This document shows positions 36,994-48,807 of a DNA stretch of 64,000 bases, one piece after another. Made by a program: the position numbers and the translations under genes. The stretch lies in NCBI GenBank assembly GCA_013399895.1, contig VXBA01000680.1, forward strand, positions 29,329-93,328, given 5' to 3'. Each line of letters begins with the position of its first letter. Position 1 is the first letter of the stretch. The notes below the pieces were generated by a model. It did not search any database. It was not told where the DNA came from and saw only the letters and a program-made list of their open reading frames with translations. The stretch is from Serilophus lunatus. Its lineage: Eukaryota > Chordata > Aves > Passeriformes > Eurylaimidae.

Positions 36994-37537
36994 TGTAGTG
37001 CGTTGACCTTGGCTGGACTTCAGGTGCCCACCAAGGTGCTCTATCGCTCCCCTTTCCAGACAGGGGAGAGAGAATAAGATGGAAAACCGAGACTGAGATC
37101 AGATTGAGATAAAACAGCTTACTAAAGGAAAAGTGAAAGTGCACATCCACAAACAAAGTGGAAAATAAAAATATTTTTTCGCTATTTCCCATCAGCGTAT
37201 GATGTCTGGCCACTTCCTGGGAAGCAGGGCTTCGGCACACATTATGGTTTCTCAGCAGGCAACCATTGTAGACAACGAATGCCCCCCTCTTCCTCCTCCT
37301 TCCCTTAGCTTTTATATCTGAGCTGACATCATATGGTATGGAATATCCCTTTGGTTAGTTTGGGTCAGCTGGCCTACTTGTGTCCCCTCCCAGGATCTTG
37401 CCTTGAAGAATGTTACAGTGCTCATGTTGTGCCCAGTAGTAGCCAAAACTTTGGTGTGTTATCAACATCTTTCTGGCTACCAATGCAAAGCACAGCACTG
37501 TGAGGGAAATTAAATCTGTCTCAGCCAAACTTCAGAG
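36994..37537 (-). mobile_element. Avian ERVL-type LTR, degraded, probably solo
   Basis: The plus strand opens TGTAGTGCGTTGACCTTGGC and carries landmark blocks of a common bird LTR family: CAGGTGCCCACCAAGGTGCT, GGCCACTTCCTGGGAAGCAG, GGTATGGAATATCCCTTTGG, TTAGTTTGGGTCAGCTGG and, near the far end, TGTGTTATCAACATCTTTCT. Read on the minus strand it has a TATA box GATATAAAAGC (37318-37308) downstream of the 'GGAATATTCC'-like block, so the LTR sense is minus. The 5' (U3) end is near 37537, where the plus strand reads CTCAGCCAAACTTCAGA. Many substitutions and small indels mark it as old. No internal retroviral genes adjoin it. The family is recognised by general memory of bird LTRs and was not searched. 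Confidence 0.85.
37308..37318 (-). promoter_or_regulatory. TATA box of the ERV LTR
   Basis: The minus strand reads GATATAAAAGC, a near-consensus TATA element in the expected U3/R position. Whether it still drives transcription is unknown. Confidence 0.5.
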
Positions 37538-38023
37538 TATTTTTCTCCTTCCCTTTTCATGGGCATTCAATGCAGAATGTCCTTATTTTATTAAATGGGT
37601 AACCAGAGGTATCTCTGACAGGATTTTCTTGAGGCATATACCCCTGAATTTTACAAGAAGTCACTAGTTTCAGGTAAGAGCTGACCCCTCCTCTATACTC
37701 TTCCTTCAGACTCTTTGCTGTTGTTTCCTCCATGTCATCATTCTTCTTGATGGTGATGATAATGGTCAGTCACCAGTATCTCACTCTATTAGTTGATTCA
37801 ACTTTCCTTTTTTATTTACTTGTATTCCAGCCTTATGCAGGTACGAGCTCTAGATACACTGTTACTGTGTTAAGGCTTCTGTTTAGTCGGACATCATAGT
37901 CTGGTCTAAATCTATACACTAGAAAGAAAGCTTAGTATATAAGGTAGCTCTGTGTATATGCACTGTGATTACAACTATAATCAATGGGTTGTATCACCAA
38001 AGTACTAACACAGTTGTGCCATC

Positions 38024-38071
38024 AATAACCTGATCCAGTAGAATAGAATAGAATAACCTGATTTAGTAGAA
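38024..38071. repeat. 28-bp-period duplication with (GAATA)3
   Basis: AATAACCTGATCCAGTAGAA at 38024-38043 recurs at 38052-38071 with 18 of 20 bases identical. Between and overlapping them, GAATA is repeated three times (38041-38055). Confidence 0.88.
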
Positions 38072-40747
38072 ATGCACTCATTCATAACACTTCTATAACT
38101 GTTGTCCCTCTAAGCTTATGAGAGCCAAAAGTACCTGGTAATGGGTTCACTTAGAAAGAAAAGTCAGTCTCGAGGTTAGCAGCTTTCTCTTTGCTTCCCG
38201 CGAGTGTGTGAAAACAAATGACTTCGTTCTGATTTTGTTGCATGGAGAATATGCAAGAGATACTTTTGATGTTGCATGTTAATAGGAGTTTTCTCTTATG
38301 CTCAAAGCAATCAGAGAAAGGGAAAGCAGTCTGGTATGTAATTCTAAGTAAACAGTTGAGTGTGTTATGAACTAAATCTTTAGAGCAAATGCTGAGTATT
38401 AAACAAAAATAGCGCATTTCCTTCTGAGTGAAATATCAGACTCCTTTGTGAATTTGCCTACCTAGAAGATCATTCGTATAGAAATTCCTGGTCTGTTGGT
38501 GAAAAGTGAGCGTATCTGAGGTAGACTTGTTTATTGAGTTTAAAATATGGAAGCTGAAATTACATTTTTTTAATTCCAGTCTGGTGACAGGACACAATGG
38601 ACAACATTATGTGCTGATGGAAACAACTAGACTGTTTTATCAGCAGCCACAAAGACAATAATACTGCTTTGTCTTTGCAATAGCCAGGGAGTATGATACT
38701 TGCAAGATAAAACGATTTTGTGAGGGGTTTTCTTTTGAGAGCTGATATATGCACTGGGCCTGATGACTTGAGTATGTTACAGTATTACTTGTTTAGTGAG
38801 GAAAATTTATCAAGAGGAGGCAGATTTTCTTATAGAAAATGCCCTAAGTGTCTGAATCCACACAGTTCATAGAATCTGATGTGCAAAATTCATTAACAGA
38901 AAAACTAACTTGGAGGTCAACTGGAGGGTTATGATACTTTCTCATATAGTATGAGCTACTGCTGTGTAGTAGCTCAGCCACTGCAGGGTGAAAGGACAAG
39001 ATAATTGCTGATGTCTGAGTGATGTGAATGACATATTGTATTAGCAGTGATTAAGGCAAATAATTTCAACTACATAGGTCAGTAAGATTTGCTGGCAGTT
39101 CCAGAAATCAAAGGTTGCTTAAGGAGAAAGTGGCAGTAAATTATCTCAGTAAATTTCTATAAAGCTTTGAAAAGTTCCATAACTCTTTGTCAAAGGGGAG
39201 GGGGAGAAGGAGGAGGGAATAAGAATGTTATCTAAGAAACTGTCACTTATACAATAGTCAAAGATCTTATGAATCCTCTTTGTCATCTCTCATTTTGGTG
39301 ACTTCTAAGACAGCGTGGTTACTTCTTAGCTATTAAAAATGAACCAGCTACAGAAAACAGATAGCAATTTAAAAATGCCCTCTAATATTTTGCTGACTAA
39401 AAGATGGAGCTATGCTGAATAAAATTAATCCTGTACTTAGTGCCCGGAGTTTTAGGGCATGTGTAAGATTTTGATGTAATCCTTCATATCTGCATAGTAT
39501 TTACTGTAAAGATGAAGTTTCTTCAATTCCCTTAGTTATAGTGGCATAGTTGAGGGATTTTAAGAATTTTTTTCCCCCCTCCATGTAGTTTCATGTGCTG
39601 ATACCAGCTGAGGTATAGCTAAAAGTAGGTAATATTGACTGAAAGTTTAACTCTGAAATAGTGGCTGAAAAAGAAAATTAGGAATGAGTTGAGTAAAGAA
39701 AACAAGGTCATTGTTGTGCCATTAATGTACCCTTGATCCAGCTACAAGTTGAAACTTGTGTGGAATGCTCTCATTTCAAAAACGGCATTGCAAGGTGGGG
39801 ATGGATGTGTAGAAGAGTAGTATGAATGCTCAACGACATGAAGTTGCTTTCCTACAAGTGTCATGAATGCTAAATAATTGTATTGATTTGTGAGACTGGA
39901 AAAATTTAAGGTGAATTCATTGAAGCTTCATAAATGCATAGGCAAGACCTTCATCTCAGGACACGCTGAGGTTCACATCTGGAGAAGCAGAGAGAAATGT
40001 GGGAAGATGTAATGGCAAATACATTTGTTCTCATATGCTTCTGAAATTACCTGCTATCGATCATTCAGAAGATGCTGAGCTAACTAAACCCCCAGAGGAC
40101 TTCTACTCCAAACTGCCTAAAGAGAAAAGTAAAGATGAGAAATTACGCACATTAAAAATTCCTTTTACAATAAAATATGAATAATATACGATAAAAACCA
40201 GGTTTAGAAATAGTCACACAGCTGTGTTAAGCTGGGCATGTAATCCTGCTTTACAGCACTGATATAATCTTTCTGAAGTAAATGAAATTTTCCCTAGTTT
40301 ATAACCACTGAGTTATTCAACACTTTATATTTCCAAGGAATCTAATTTCTAAAAGTATGGCCTGAGCAAGTGAAGTATAGATCAGTGAGTAAATATTTAA
40401 TGGGAGTGGAATATGCACGGGAAAAGGGGTGCTGCTGCTTAAACAAAATGAAAGGAACTGAGTTTAAGAGAAAGATATTTTTCTGTTCTCCTACTGTTAT
40501 TGTGGTATCACGGTGAAGATTTACTGTTCAATGACCATCGTATTAATTCTTTATGAAAACTCTTAAATTTGATAGTTCAGGACTGAATTCTGCTGCTCAC
40601 AAAGGTCCAGTTTTGACCCTCTTTTTTCTTGTGAAAAAAGAGATCCAGATAATCAAAATAATAATCTGTTCTTTCAAAGGTAAAAGAAGTTCATATGTAG
40701 CGCAGTTCACTGTCACCTTCTCCTTCTTTTTACAGAAGAAATCATAG

Positions 40748-40752
40748 AGAAG
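40748..40752. repeat. Left 5-bp target-site duplication AGAAG
   Basis: AGAAG directly precedes TG at 40753-40754, the last two called bases before the N gap. The same 5-mer directly follows the CA end of the LTR at 41877. Confidence 0.7.
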
Positions 40753-40754
40753 TG

Positions 40755-41293
40755 NNNNNNNNNNNNNNNNNNNNNNNNNNNNNNNNNNNNNNNNNNNNNN
40801 NNNNNNNNNNNNNNNNNNNNNNNNNNNNNNNNNNNNNNNNNNNNNNNNNNNNNNNNNNNNNNNNNNNNNNNNNNNNNNNNNNNNNNNNNNNNNNNNNNNN
40901 NNNNNNNNNNNNNNNNNNNNNNNNNNNNNNNNNNNNNNNNNNNNNNNNNNNNNNNNNNNNNNNNNNNNNNNNNNNNNNNNNNNNNNNNNNNNNNNNNNNN
41001 NNNNNNNNNNNNNNNNNNNNNNNNNNNNNNNNNNNNNNNNNNNNNNNNNNNNNNNNNNNNNNNNNNNNNNNNNNNNNNNNNNNNNNNNNNNNNNNNNNNN
41101 NNNNNNNNNNNNNNNNNNNNNNNNNNNNNNNNNNNNNNNNNNNNNNNNNNNNNNNNNNNNNNNNNNNNNNNNNNNNNNNNNNNNNNNNNNNNNNNNNNNN
41201 NNNNNNNNNNNNNNNNNNNNNNNNNNNNNNNNNNNNNNNNNNNNNNNNNNNNNNNNNNNNNNNNNNNNNNNNNNNNNNNNNNNNNNNNNNNNN
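40755..41293. other. Assembly gap (539 N)
   Basis: 539 undetermined bases. Open frames that appear to cross it are artefacts. Its position inside an LTR insertion suggests that repeat collapse caused the gap. True length may differ from 539. Confidence 0.99.
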
Positions 41294-41782
41294 AAAACCA
41301 GGAAGAAGACCACGAGACTCACGTGGGGCTTGGAGAGCTTAAAAGCCCGAAGAAACGGAAGTTCACTCTCTTTGGCTTCCTGCAAAGCTGGAGAGCAGCA
41401 GCACGGCTCCCCTTCTCCTACTCCCAGGCCTTGTGGCTTGACTCAGCCCACCTCCATCGGCATTGGAGCCACGCGAGCACAACTACAGGTTGAAAGCTTC
41501 CCCAAATAACATCCTGGGTTGTGGTGAGAACTTTTCACTGTGTTGTGTTTTGCAGAAATTCCAAGGGCTGGGAGTTGGCTACCACCAGAGAGGGAGAAGA
41601 AGAAGGAAGTGGCTCTTCCTTTCCACTGCTTCTCTGTGGCCAGCTTGGCTGGCCTTTGAAAGCAGTTCCCTTATTCCTTTTTCTCTGTTTTCCCTTTTTT
41701 TGTTGTTGTTTTTGTTGTGTGCTTGTTTTTTTGTGTTGAGTCTGGGGTTCCCTTAATCTGTGTTTCCTTTGAGCTCCAGACA

Positions 41783-41788
41783 AATAAA
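41783..41788 (+). terminator. LTR polyadenylation signal AATAAA
   Basis: AATAAA is followed by GTTTTTTCGCTGTTGTC, a T/GT-rich downstream element, about 90 bases before the LTR end. This is the usual place for the R/U5 boundary. Confidence 0.6.
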
Positions 41789-41877
41789 GTTTTTTCGCTG
41801 TTGTCACATTCTGTCATTCTTCTCGTCATTATTAAGAGTGCCCCCTAGTTAATACTGTGGTGCTTAAAACCACCACA

Positions 41878-41882
41878 AGAAG
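41878..41882. repeat. Right 5-bp target-site duplication AGAAG
   Basis: Immediately follows the LTR terminus CACCACA and matches 40748-40752. Confidence 0.7.
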
Positions 41883-43128
41883 TTAGTGTTCAGAAGTCTA
41901 GTCCCTTTCCACTTCCATGATATGTGGAATATATCTCACTTCTGTGAAATAAAAATATTGTCTTGTTTTGGTAATTTTTCCTTTTGATCTGGGATCTAAT
42001 GCAAAGGTATAACACTTCAAGAAAAAATTAAAGCTGGAGATGTTGGCTTAACATTCAAAGAATGCAAACTATAATTATCTACCAGGGAGTGAAATTAGTC
42101 TGGACATAACAGAAGCTGAGTTCGTGGTGTATTGAAAACCCGTAAAGGAGTAGTAGAAAAATCAGAAAGAAGCAGTAGGTAAACTTTTATAATTACTTTC
42201 TAATTATTGAAATACAAATTATTGTTATCAGTGGTTTGGTATGTTTATTCTCCGTATGGTATATGAATGTGTATGTCTCATACTAGCTCTGAAAACTGCC
42301 AATAATTTGAAACTTTAAAAAAGCCCATATAATTTTCGCAGTGCCAAAGTTAAAAACTGATGCCAATTATAATTTATTTATTGCTACTTTTTAATTCACA
42401 CTGTAGTTGTATACAGAACATGTTAATCATTATAGAAACAGAAAGACTGTTCTTGCCTCAGGAGTTTTCTGTCTTCCAGATCATATTTTTGACTGGCATT
42501 TACAGATTCTGCTACAAAGCTATTAATTTAATTTTGACATTTGTTAACCAAGGGAAGGAAAATAATTTCTGTTGTCGAAATAACAAGGAAGGTACTCATA
42601 ATATTTTAGTGAATTTTTTCCCCTCTGGAAAATAAGTTTTTCTGAAAGTCAGTAATTTCTTCCTCCATTAAACACTTTAACTGTGTACCAGTAGAAAACA
42701 AAAATAATTAAAAAATATAGATGAGAGTGATTTCAAAGACATTTTCAGTTTCCCTTTATCATAGTTTACTCTTTGACTTGAAAACAATTCTGACCCATTC
42801 TCAGATTTTAGGATTGCATATATTTTGACTTTTTTTTAGCTTTGCTAAACAGTTTTGAAGCTGTTCAAAGAAGTCAGTCTGTAATTATCTCTACATCTTT
42901 TTGTTGTTGTTGTTGCTTTGCTTAGCTTTGCTAAACAGGCAAATATAAATAATAAACAGTAATAAATTATGAAACATCTGAACAGAAACTTTTACACAGC
43001 ATAATGACTTGAAAACTTTGTAAAAGAGACATATCAAAGAGTAATCTTATTATTCTATTTTAAGACTTGGGAAATCTGGGGAGAGTTCTAACGACTTGTT
43101 AATGGAAACAGGAGTTCCAACTTTTTAT

Positions 43129-43172
43129 TAAAGTCTAATGAAAGTTTGAGTAAAGTCTAATTAAAGTTTAAT
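43129..43172. repeat. Imperfect 2 x 22-bp tandem repeat
   Basis: Copies at 43129-43150 and 43151-43172 both begin TAAAGTCTAAT and agree at 19 of 22 bases. Confidence 0.88.
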
Positions 43173-46100
43173 GAATGAAGAAAATTTTAATAAGTATTGT
43201 GCTGTGTATTATGCTGTGACAGTGCATGCTGTTGTGAATTAGGTGGCAGAGCATGGGCTCTTAAAGTTTGCATCTACAGCTTTCATAAAACTTTCTTTTG
43301 GATTTGCCTGTTAAGTGTATCTTTGAAAAGCATGAGCAATTTGAAAGGAAAGCATCTTGTGCCCAAATGAAAAACCTTCTGCCTTTAGTTGCAGTTTCTT
43401 TTTACCTTTATGCTTTCAGTCTGATATTTGTAGCACCTTGGATCTGCAAAGACATTTTGCTGCAGTTGTTTCTCGTTGTTAATTGTTAATTTTAAACCCA
43501 TAACGGATCTAAAAATGTTGAACTATTAGCAACAGAAACAATATTTTATGAAGAACACCGTCCTAAGGGTGCCTCTCAAGAGTCTGTAAATGCCTCAATA
43601 TTCAAAAGGTAACTAGATACTCAGTTAAAGTTCACCTACATGGTATCAAACCCCAACACCTCTGCAGCTTCCATTTCCTTTTCTGGAACTTTTTGTCTCC
43701 TATCTTTGGAAAATGGGCAAAACAGATTTAGAAAACTGTAGCCATCATAAGCAATTACATTCTATATAATTCTGTGGTTATTTTTTCCCCATAGTGCAAA
43801 TAGATGTAATTAAAAATATGATTTGGAAAACAGTTACTTCTTTATAAAACCATACTAAGTTACTAAAAAAACTAGATAAAAAATGGAATAGGCATTTTGT
43901 TTTATTTAGACATGCAGTTCAAAAAGTGTAACTTTTGCATTGATTACTAAAATATATGGCTGTGAGATGTGTCTGACTTCTCGAATGTACTAAATGTGGG
44001 GATAAAAAGGAAGTTTCAGAATTTTTTTAGTCTCTTTTTATCTTCAGTGTCATTTGTCTTCCCATTAATTGCTCTAATTTACCATTTGTGTCACCCACAT
44101 TACAACACTTTCTAGGCCTTTGAAGGACTGAAGAATCTGGGAGAAAAAAAAAGCAATCTTTTAGCAGAAAGAGAGCTTTGGCAGGTTTAGCACATCCGTA
44201 ACAGCTGTTATAATTTGCCATAATTTTTTATGCAACATCATAAAGAAAAGGCCATAACTCCCATCTCTAAATGCAACTGGCATATTTCTTTCTGCTTCTC
44301 CTGCTGTGGACTGCCAATTATCAGGAGTGAGTAATGAAAGAGTGAAGCCTTTGGAGCAGCCAATTCTCAGAACCATTAGTTTTCTTTTATACTCAAGTCT
44401 AATTCCAGGAATGTGCTAGATGAGAAATAAGACATATCATGTCATTCAGGATAATACCATGTAATTTTGGGGTAATAAAGAATTCATTTCTGGAGAGAGA
44501 AGTGATCTGATATGGAAAAGTTCAATTTCGTTCTCTCCAGAGAGCTTTATCTCTTCAGATGTGACCTTGTATAATTAAATATATTTCAAATATCAAAAGA
44601 AATGGCAGCAGAGCAGACAATAGAAGTCTCTATTTTATGTAGAAAGGAAATTATATGAAGCAGTCAGTGTGGTATAAGATGAAGTAGATTGCTTCTATTC
44701 ATTGTTTCCAGTGGAATTCCTGCTGTTTGATTTTATTCATTAGTTTCATGAGAAGGCAATTGTAGTCTGTATGACTAGAGTTTTAGATTCACACTTAATT
44801 GCATTAATTCAGAAAGTACTGGCAAGAATCAGTACTTAATTTTTATTACTTGAATATAAATGAGAAAAGAGATAGTGTCCACTATACAAGAAGTCACAGA
44901 TTTCACATGTGAAACATCAGGTGCTTGGAAACTACAGTTCTGCACCTTAAAATAATATATGTTTAAATCAAAGAGGATCCAAATCCCTTTTTTATTCTGA
45001 CAATATATTAAAAATATTTCAAAACAAATAAAATAATTTCCAAACTGCATATTTTTCGTGAAACCAACTGATCTCATTAATCTACGTGAGAAGGTTTTGA
45101 CTGTTTTAAGATGACAGGCTCAGACACAAGAATTCCTAATGCATTAACATACCTGATAATATAATGACAAGCTGGAATTAGCTCAACGTGTTTTTAAATC
45201 TGGTTTGGAAGTGTTAGTCCTTATACTGAAAGAAAGTGACAAAAGATGATGGTTGGTGATATGCACACCAGGGAGGAAAGAGCAAATATGCTGTGTTTTC
45301 ACCCTGTGTCTACCCTTTCAGGTATTTTGCAGGTGACACTGTGGGTGCACGGAGTCCGAGTTACAAAATGTGCTGAACTTCGATCTGCATGCTGACACGC
45401 TCTCTGGAAGACATGGCAAACATAAATTTTGTAAATGTTTTCTTTAGCTTTGATTTTACAGCTTTGGCACTGGTAATGTCAGATGCTATGTAGAAAATAC
45501 GTAATAGATGAAACTCCTTGCAATGGATTGGCCCTTTCTTTATGAGTGGTGTCATTTTTAAAGCAATAACATAAAGCAACATGGCAAATTCTATTCTATA
45601 AATTAAGCCTGATAGAAAATTAGATTTAGATTTCCATTCACTTAGGGTAATTGTGGTTAATAGCATTTCAATACTCACTGAAATGGCAGTTTTAGGAACT
45701 TGTGGTCTGAGGTATATTAATAATACAGCAAGGTGACTGTTAATACTGAAATTGTCTTTTTGTTTTCTTCCCATCATATAAAATGAGTTTGAGCATAACA
45801 TTTTTTAAAAGTTTTCTGTATGATTTGCTGTAAAAACAAGTGTGCCAGCTTCAGCATAAAATGTGGGATAGAGTTCTGGATTCTTTTGGGGGTTTTTTCC
45901 CATAATATTGATTATATACTGCCCTCCACTCTGGAGTGGGGGAATAGTGTGTCAAAAAGTCTCACTCAGAACAGTACTTTGTATTTTAGAGATAAATATA
46001 AACTCATATTTTATTCCAAGCTAAAGGCATGAGTTAGACCTTATTCTTGTGGAAAGCAGCTTCTTTAGATTCTACAGAAAGATGAAGCATTAAAATCTCT

Positions 46101-48777
46101 CTGAACAGAAAGGCTTCTACATGTTCTCTGCTCTGACACAGTAACCTTCCCCTTTATAAAACAATGTCAATTTTTCCATTATGTTATTTATTTTGAGAAA
46201 GATACTAGGCTTTAGAATGGGATGCAAAAGAGGAGCATTTTGATATAATTTGCTAGTGTCTTGGCTGTTGACTTACGTTTCTACCTTGAAAAGAAAGTTT
46301 CTTTTAGCGCTTCTTGCATCTGTTCTTCTGTGGCCACGGTCTAATGAAGGTCAGAACGAGAAACAATTTCATTTTCCAGGCCCAAATACATGCCAGCTAT
46401 TTTAATTCACTCTTGTAATCTGAGAATATGGTATGTTGTGAAGTCAGTGTCAGAAAGTGTTTTGAAACAGATAGGTGGTTTAAATATAACCTCAAAATCT
46501 ATGTTGTATTCATTGCATTTTGAACTAGACTACAACCTTTGTGAAAATCTTGCTTTGCCAAGGTTTTAAACCATTTGAAATGTACACTATTGCCGGGCTT
46601 TTGTAACTGAGGTTTCAAATATTACAGTTCAATCATAAAAGTTTGTTGTCTTTCTAAGTCTAGTAAAAGTTGATTTTATTGAAGTTACCTATTCGTGTAT
46701 TTTTGTACTGCTAAAACGTTCATTTTTAATTTTGTAAATTGCAATTTTACTTTTCTCTTGATTCTAAAGTGATATGATTCATTTACTGTTTATTTTTTTC
46801 AAAATGCAAAATTGCAACTGTTTGAACATGAATTATTCAAATTCACATTCAGTTTAATATAAAAAGTCCTAGTTTAACCTTATTAATTTCATTAATATGA
46901 TTCAGTATCAGCTACACATATGAATTTGTTTGAAATGCTTAAGACTTGCTCATATTAAAGGTCCCAGTAATTTAAGTAATATTTTCTGATCACCAGAGGA
47001 TGTCAAATATGTAGAATAAAAACATATGGGATGAAGACATCATGCCACTGTTATTTTGGTGGTTTGTAGTCAAATAGTCAGGAATTGGAGCTGAAGAGTT
47101 TCTTGTAGATATATGTGTAGTTCCAATTTGTATATTATTTCTTCCAAAGGAAAGGTACTTAATAATGTGACTGCAGACTTCTATACAAGGTAGGAGTAAA
47201 ATAAAAATATTTTTTGGATTATGGCTTAATTCAAACCAGCAGAATAGGGACCTGACAGTGCATGTCATACATTTCCCCATCTGTTCCTGTGTGTTGTCAC
47301 AAAATGATTTGATGATGATAACAAAGGATTTGGTGAGATGATGACTGCTGTATTGTTTATTTATACATCATAGCAGTGCAAATATGTACATGAAATTGTA
47401 GTAGGCTTTGGGACAACAATCTCAGCGACTGACCTTTTCTGGCTTTTCATCCATGCCTGTGTATGAGCCTAATAAGTCCTCAGTCAGGTTCTTATCTGAA
47501 AAAATTGCAATGACTATGAAGAGTTTATATTGAGAGTGCTCAGATGTAGTCCTGCCCTGTTACAAGCGTGTGCAAAAGTAGGAAGGAAAGTGTTTCGTTA
47601 GAAGAGTTTTAAGTGATATTATTTTATAAAGAAATGTTTAAAATAAGAAAGAAAAACCCTTCAAATATATAATTTTTTTTGCGTTGCCAGTATATGAAAT
47701 AAAGGTAGATAGAGATTTTCAATGGAAGTATTGTATTTACTGTAAGTTGACTTATATTAATCAAAACAGGGTTGTAGCTACTTACAATTGTGAAAGATTA
47801 TTTTTTTGTTCTCTCTTTTTCTGTTCATATTTTCTTTACCAAATAAGAGTGTATTTACGGAGAGCATTTTTACATGTGGTGGGGCAATAAATCTCTAGAC
47901 GTATGTATGTAGCAGTCACTGAATTTCTTGTGAAATGATTGCCTGTCAATGAAAGGCGTGAACACCATGCATGTGTACGTCAGGCAAGTGCAGCATTATC
48001 TGTCTGCCATCCTGAAAACTCCTACAGCTGTCTGAGTCCTACCGCTAGTTTGAATTTGCACAATTTGAAGTTCTCGCAGCTGACACTGTAGTGATCCAAT
48101 TGTGATATTCTGTTCAGGTTAATCCAAATATTATTCTTTGTTTTATTAACTATAAAATGGTCCAATGTATGCTACAGATTTAGACTAGTAAAATGCTTGT
48201 CTTGAGAAAGGATCACATGGAATATAAAGTAAAAAGAGTAAAGAGAAACTCCAAGGAATTTAGCAGCTAAAGTCTACATCTCTAGGGAATATGTGCAAAC
48301 TTGGTTGAAAAGACTGCCCCAAGAATGACAAAAGAACAAGCCTCTGCACAAGCTACACCCACATCTGTCAAATTTCAGTTGCCTGAAGTGAAACAAAGTT
48401 TCTCAGCAGAATTTTTTCCCTTTACTTTTTTCCAAAGCACAAAGATGCTGAGAACTGTTTTTCATCAAAGAAATATTCTTTCTAGTTATTCATAAGCTAT
48501 TAATCCATTTTCTGAAGTTACTTTGATGATTAGAAAATGAAAATTAATCTTCATTAAGACCATGGCATGAAAGTTTCCAGTACTGACCAAGTTTTTTGTA
48601 AGGTTGACATAGTGAAAGCTGACTTATAACAAGAAATTGTTGAAAAACATTATTTCTCTGTATAAAATAATTACGAAGAACCTTCAATATGTGCATGTGT
48701 GTAGTGATCACTTTTCAAAAGCGATGTATTAGGCCCACTGTGGGTTAGTATGATACCTTTTCTTCTTAAAGGTAGAT

Positions 48778-48807
48778 AATTTGTGAAGTACAGAATTTGT
48801 GAAGTAC
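48778..48807. repeat. 16-bp-period duplication
   Basis: AATTTGTGAAGTAC occurs at 48778-48791 and 48794-48807, separated by AG. Confidence 0.9.

Larger units (their letters stand above)
37538..40752. other. Unique AT-rich non-coding DNA
   Basis: No gene. A local duplication (period 28) with three GAATA units lies at 38024-38071, and a G/A-rich patch near 39195-39220. The 88-codon minus frame at 38151-38417 matches nothing I know. The stretch ends at the AGAAG target duplication before the gapped LTR insertion. Confidence 0.65.
40753..41877 (+). mobile_element. ERV LTR insertion containing an assembly gap
   Basis: The right part (41294-41877) has LTR features on the plus strand. A TATA-like CTTAAAAGCCC lies at 41338-41348 and a polyadenylation signal AATAAA at 41783-41788. 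The terminus is TGGTGCTTAAAACCACCACA, ending CA at 41877. The left edge TG at 40753 and the matching AGAAG duplications fix both ends. Five-base duplications fit class III (ERVL-like) integration. The body from 40755 to 41293 is N, so it cannot be said whether this is a solo LTR or a collapsed longer provirus. The 97-codon frame at 41463-41756 lies inside the LTR and is not a gene. Confidence 0.82.

Noticed and set aside
40597..41385. Open frames crossing the N gap on both strands
   Set aside because: Most of their length is undetermined bases, so the frames are artefacts.
41463..41756. 97-codon frame downstream of a TATA-like box
   Set aside because: It lies inside the LTR between TATA-like and AATAAA signals, and the hydrophobic end comes from T-rich simple sequence.
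45361..45801. 146-codon minus-strand open frame
   Set aside because: No recognisable domain, signal peptide or splice context. By a rough estimate for AT-rich DNA, about one frame this long is expected by chance in 64 kb searched in six frames.
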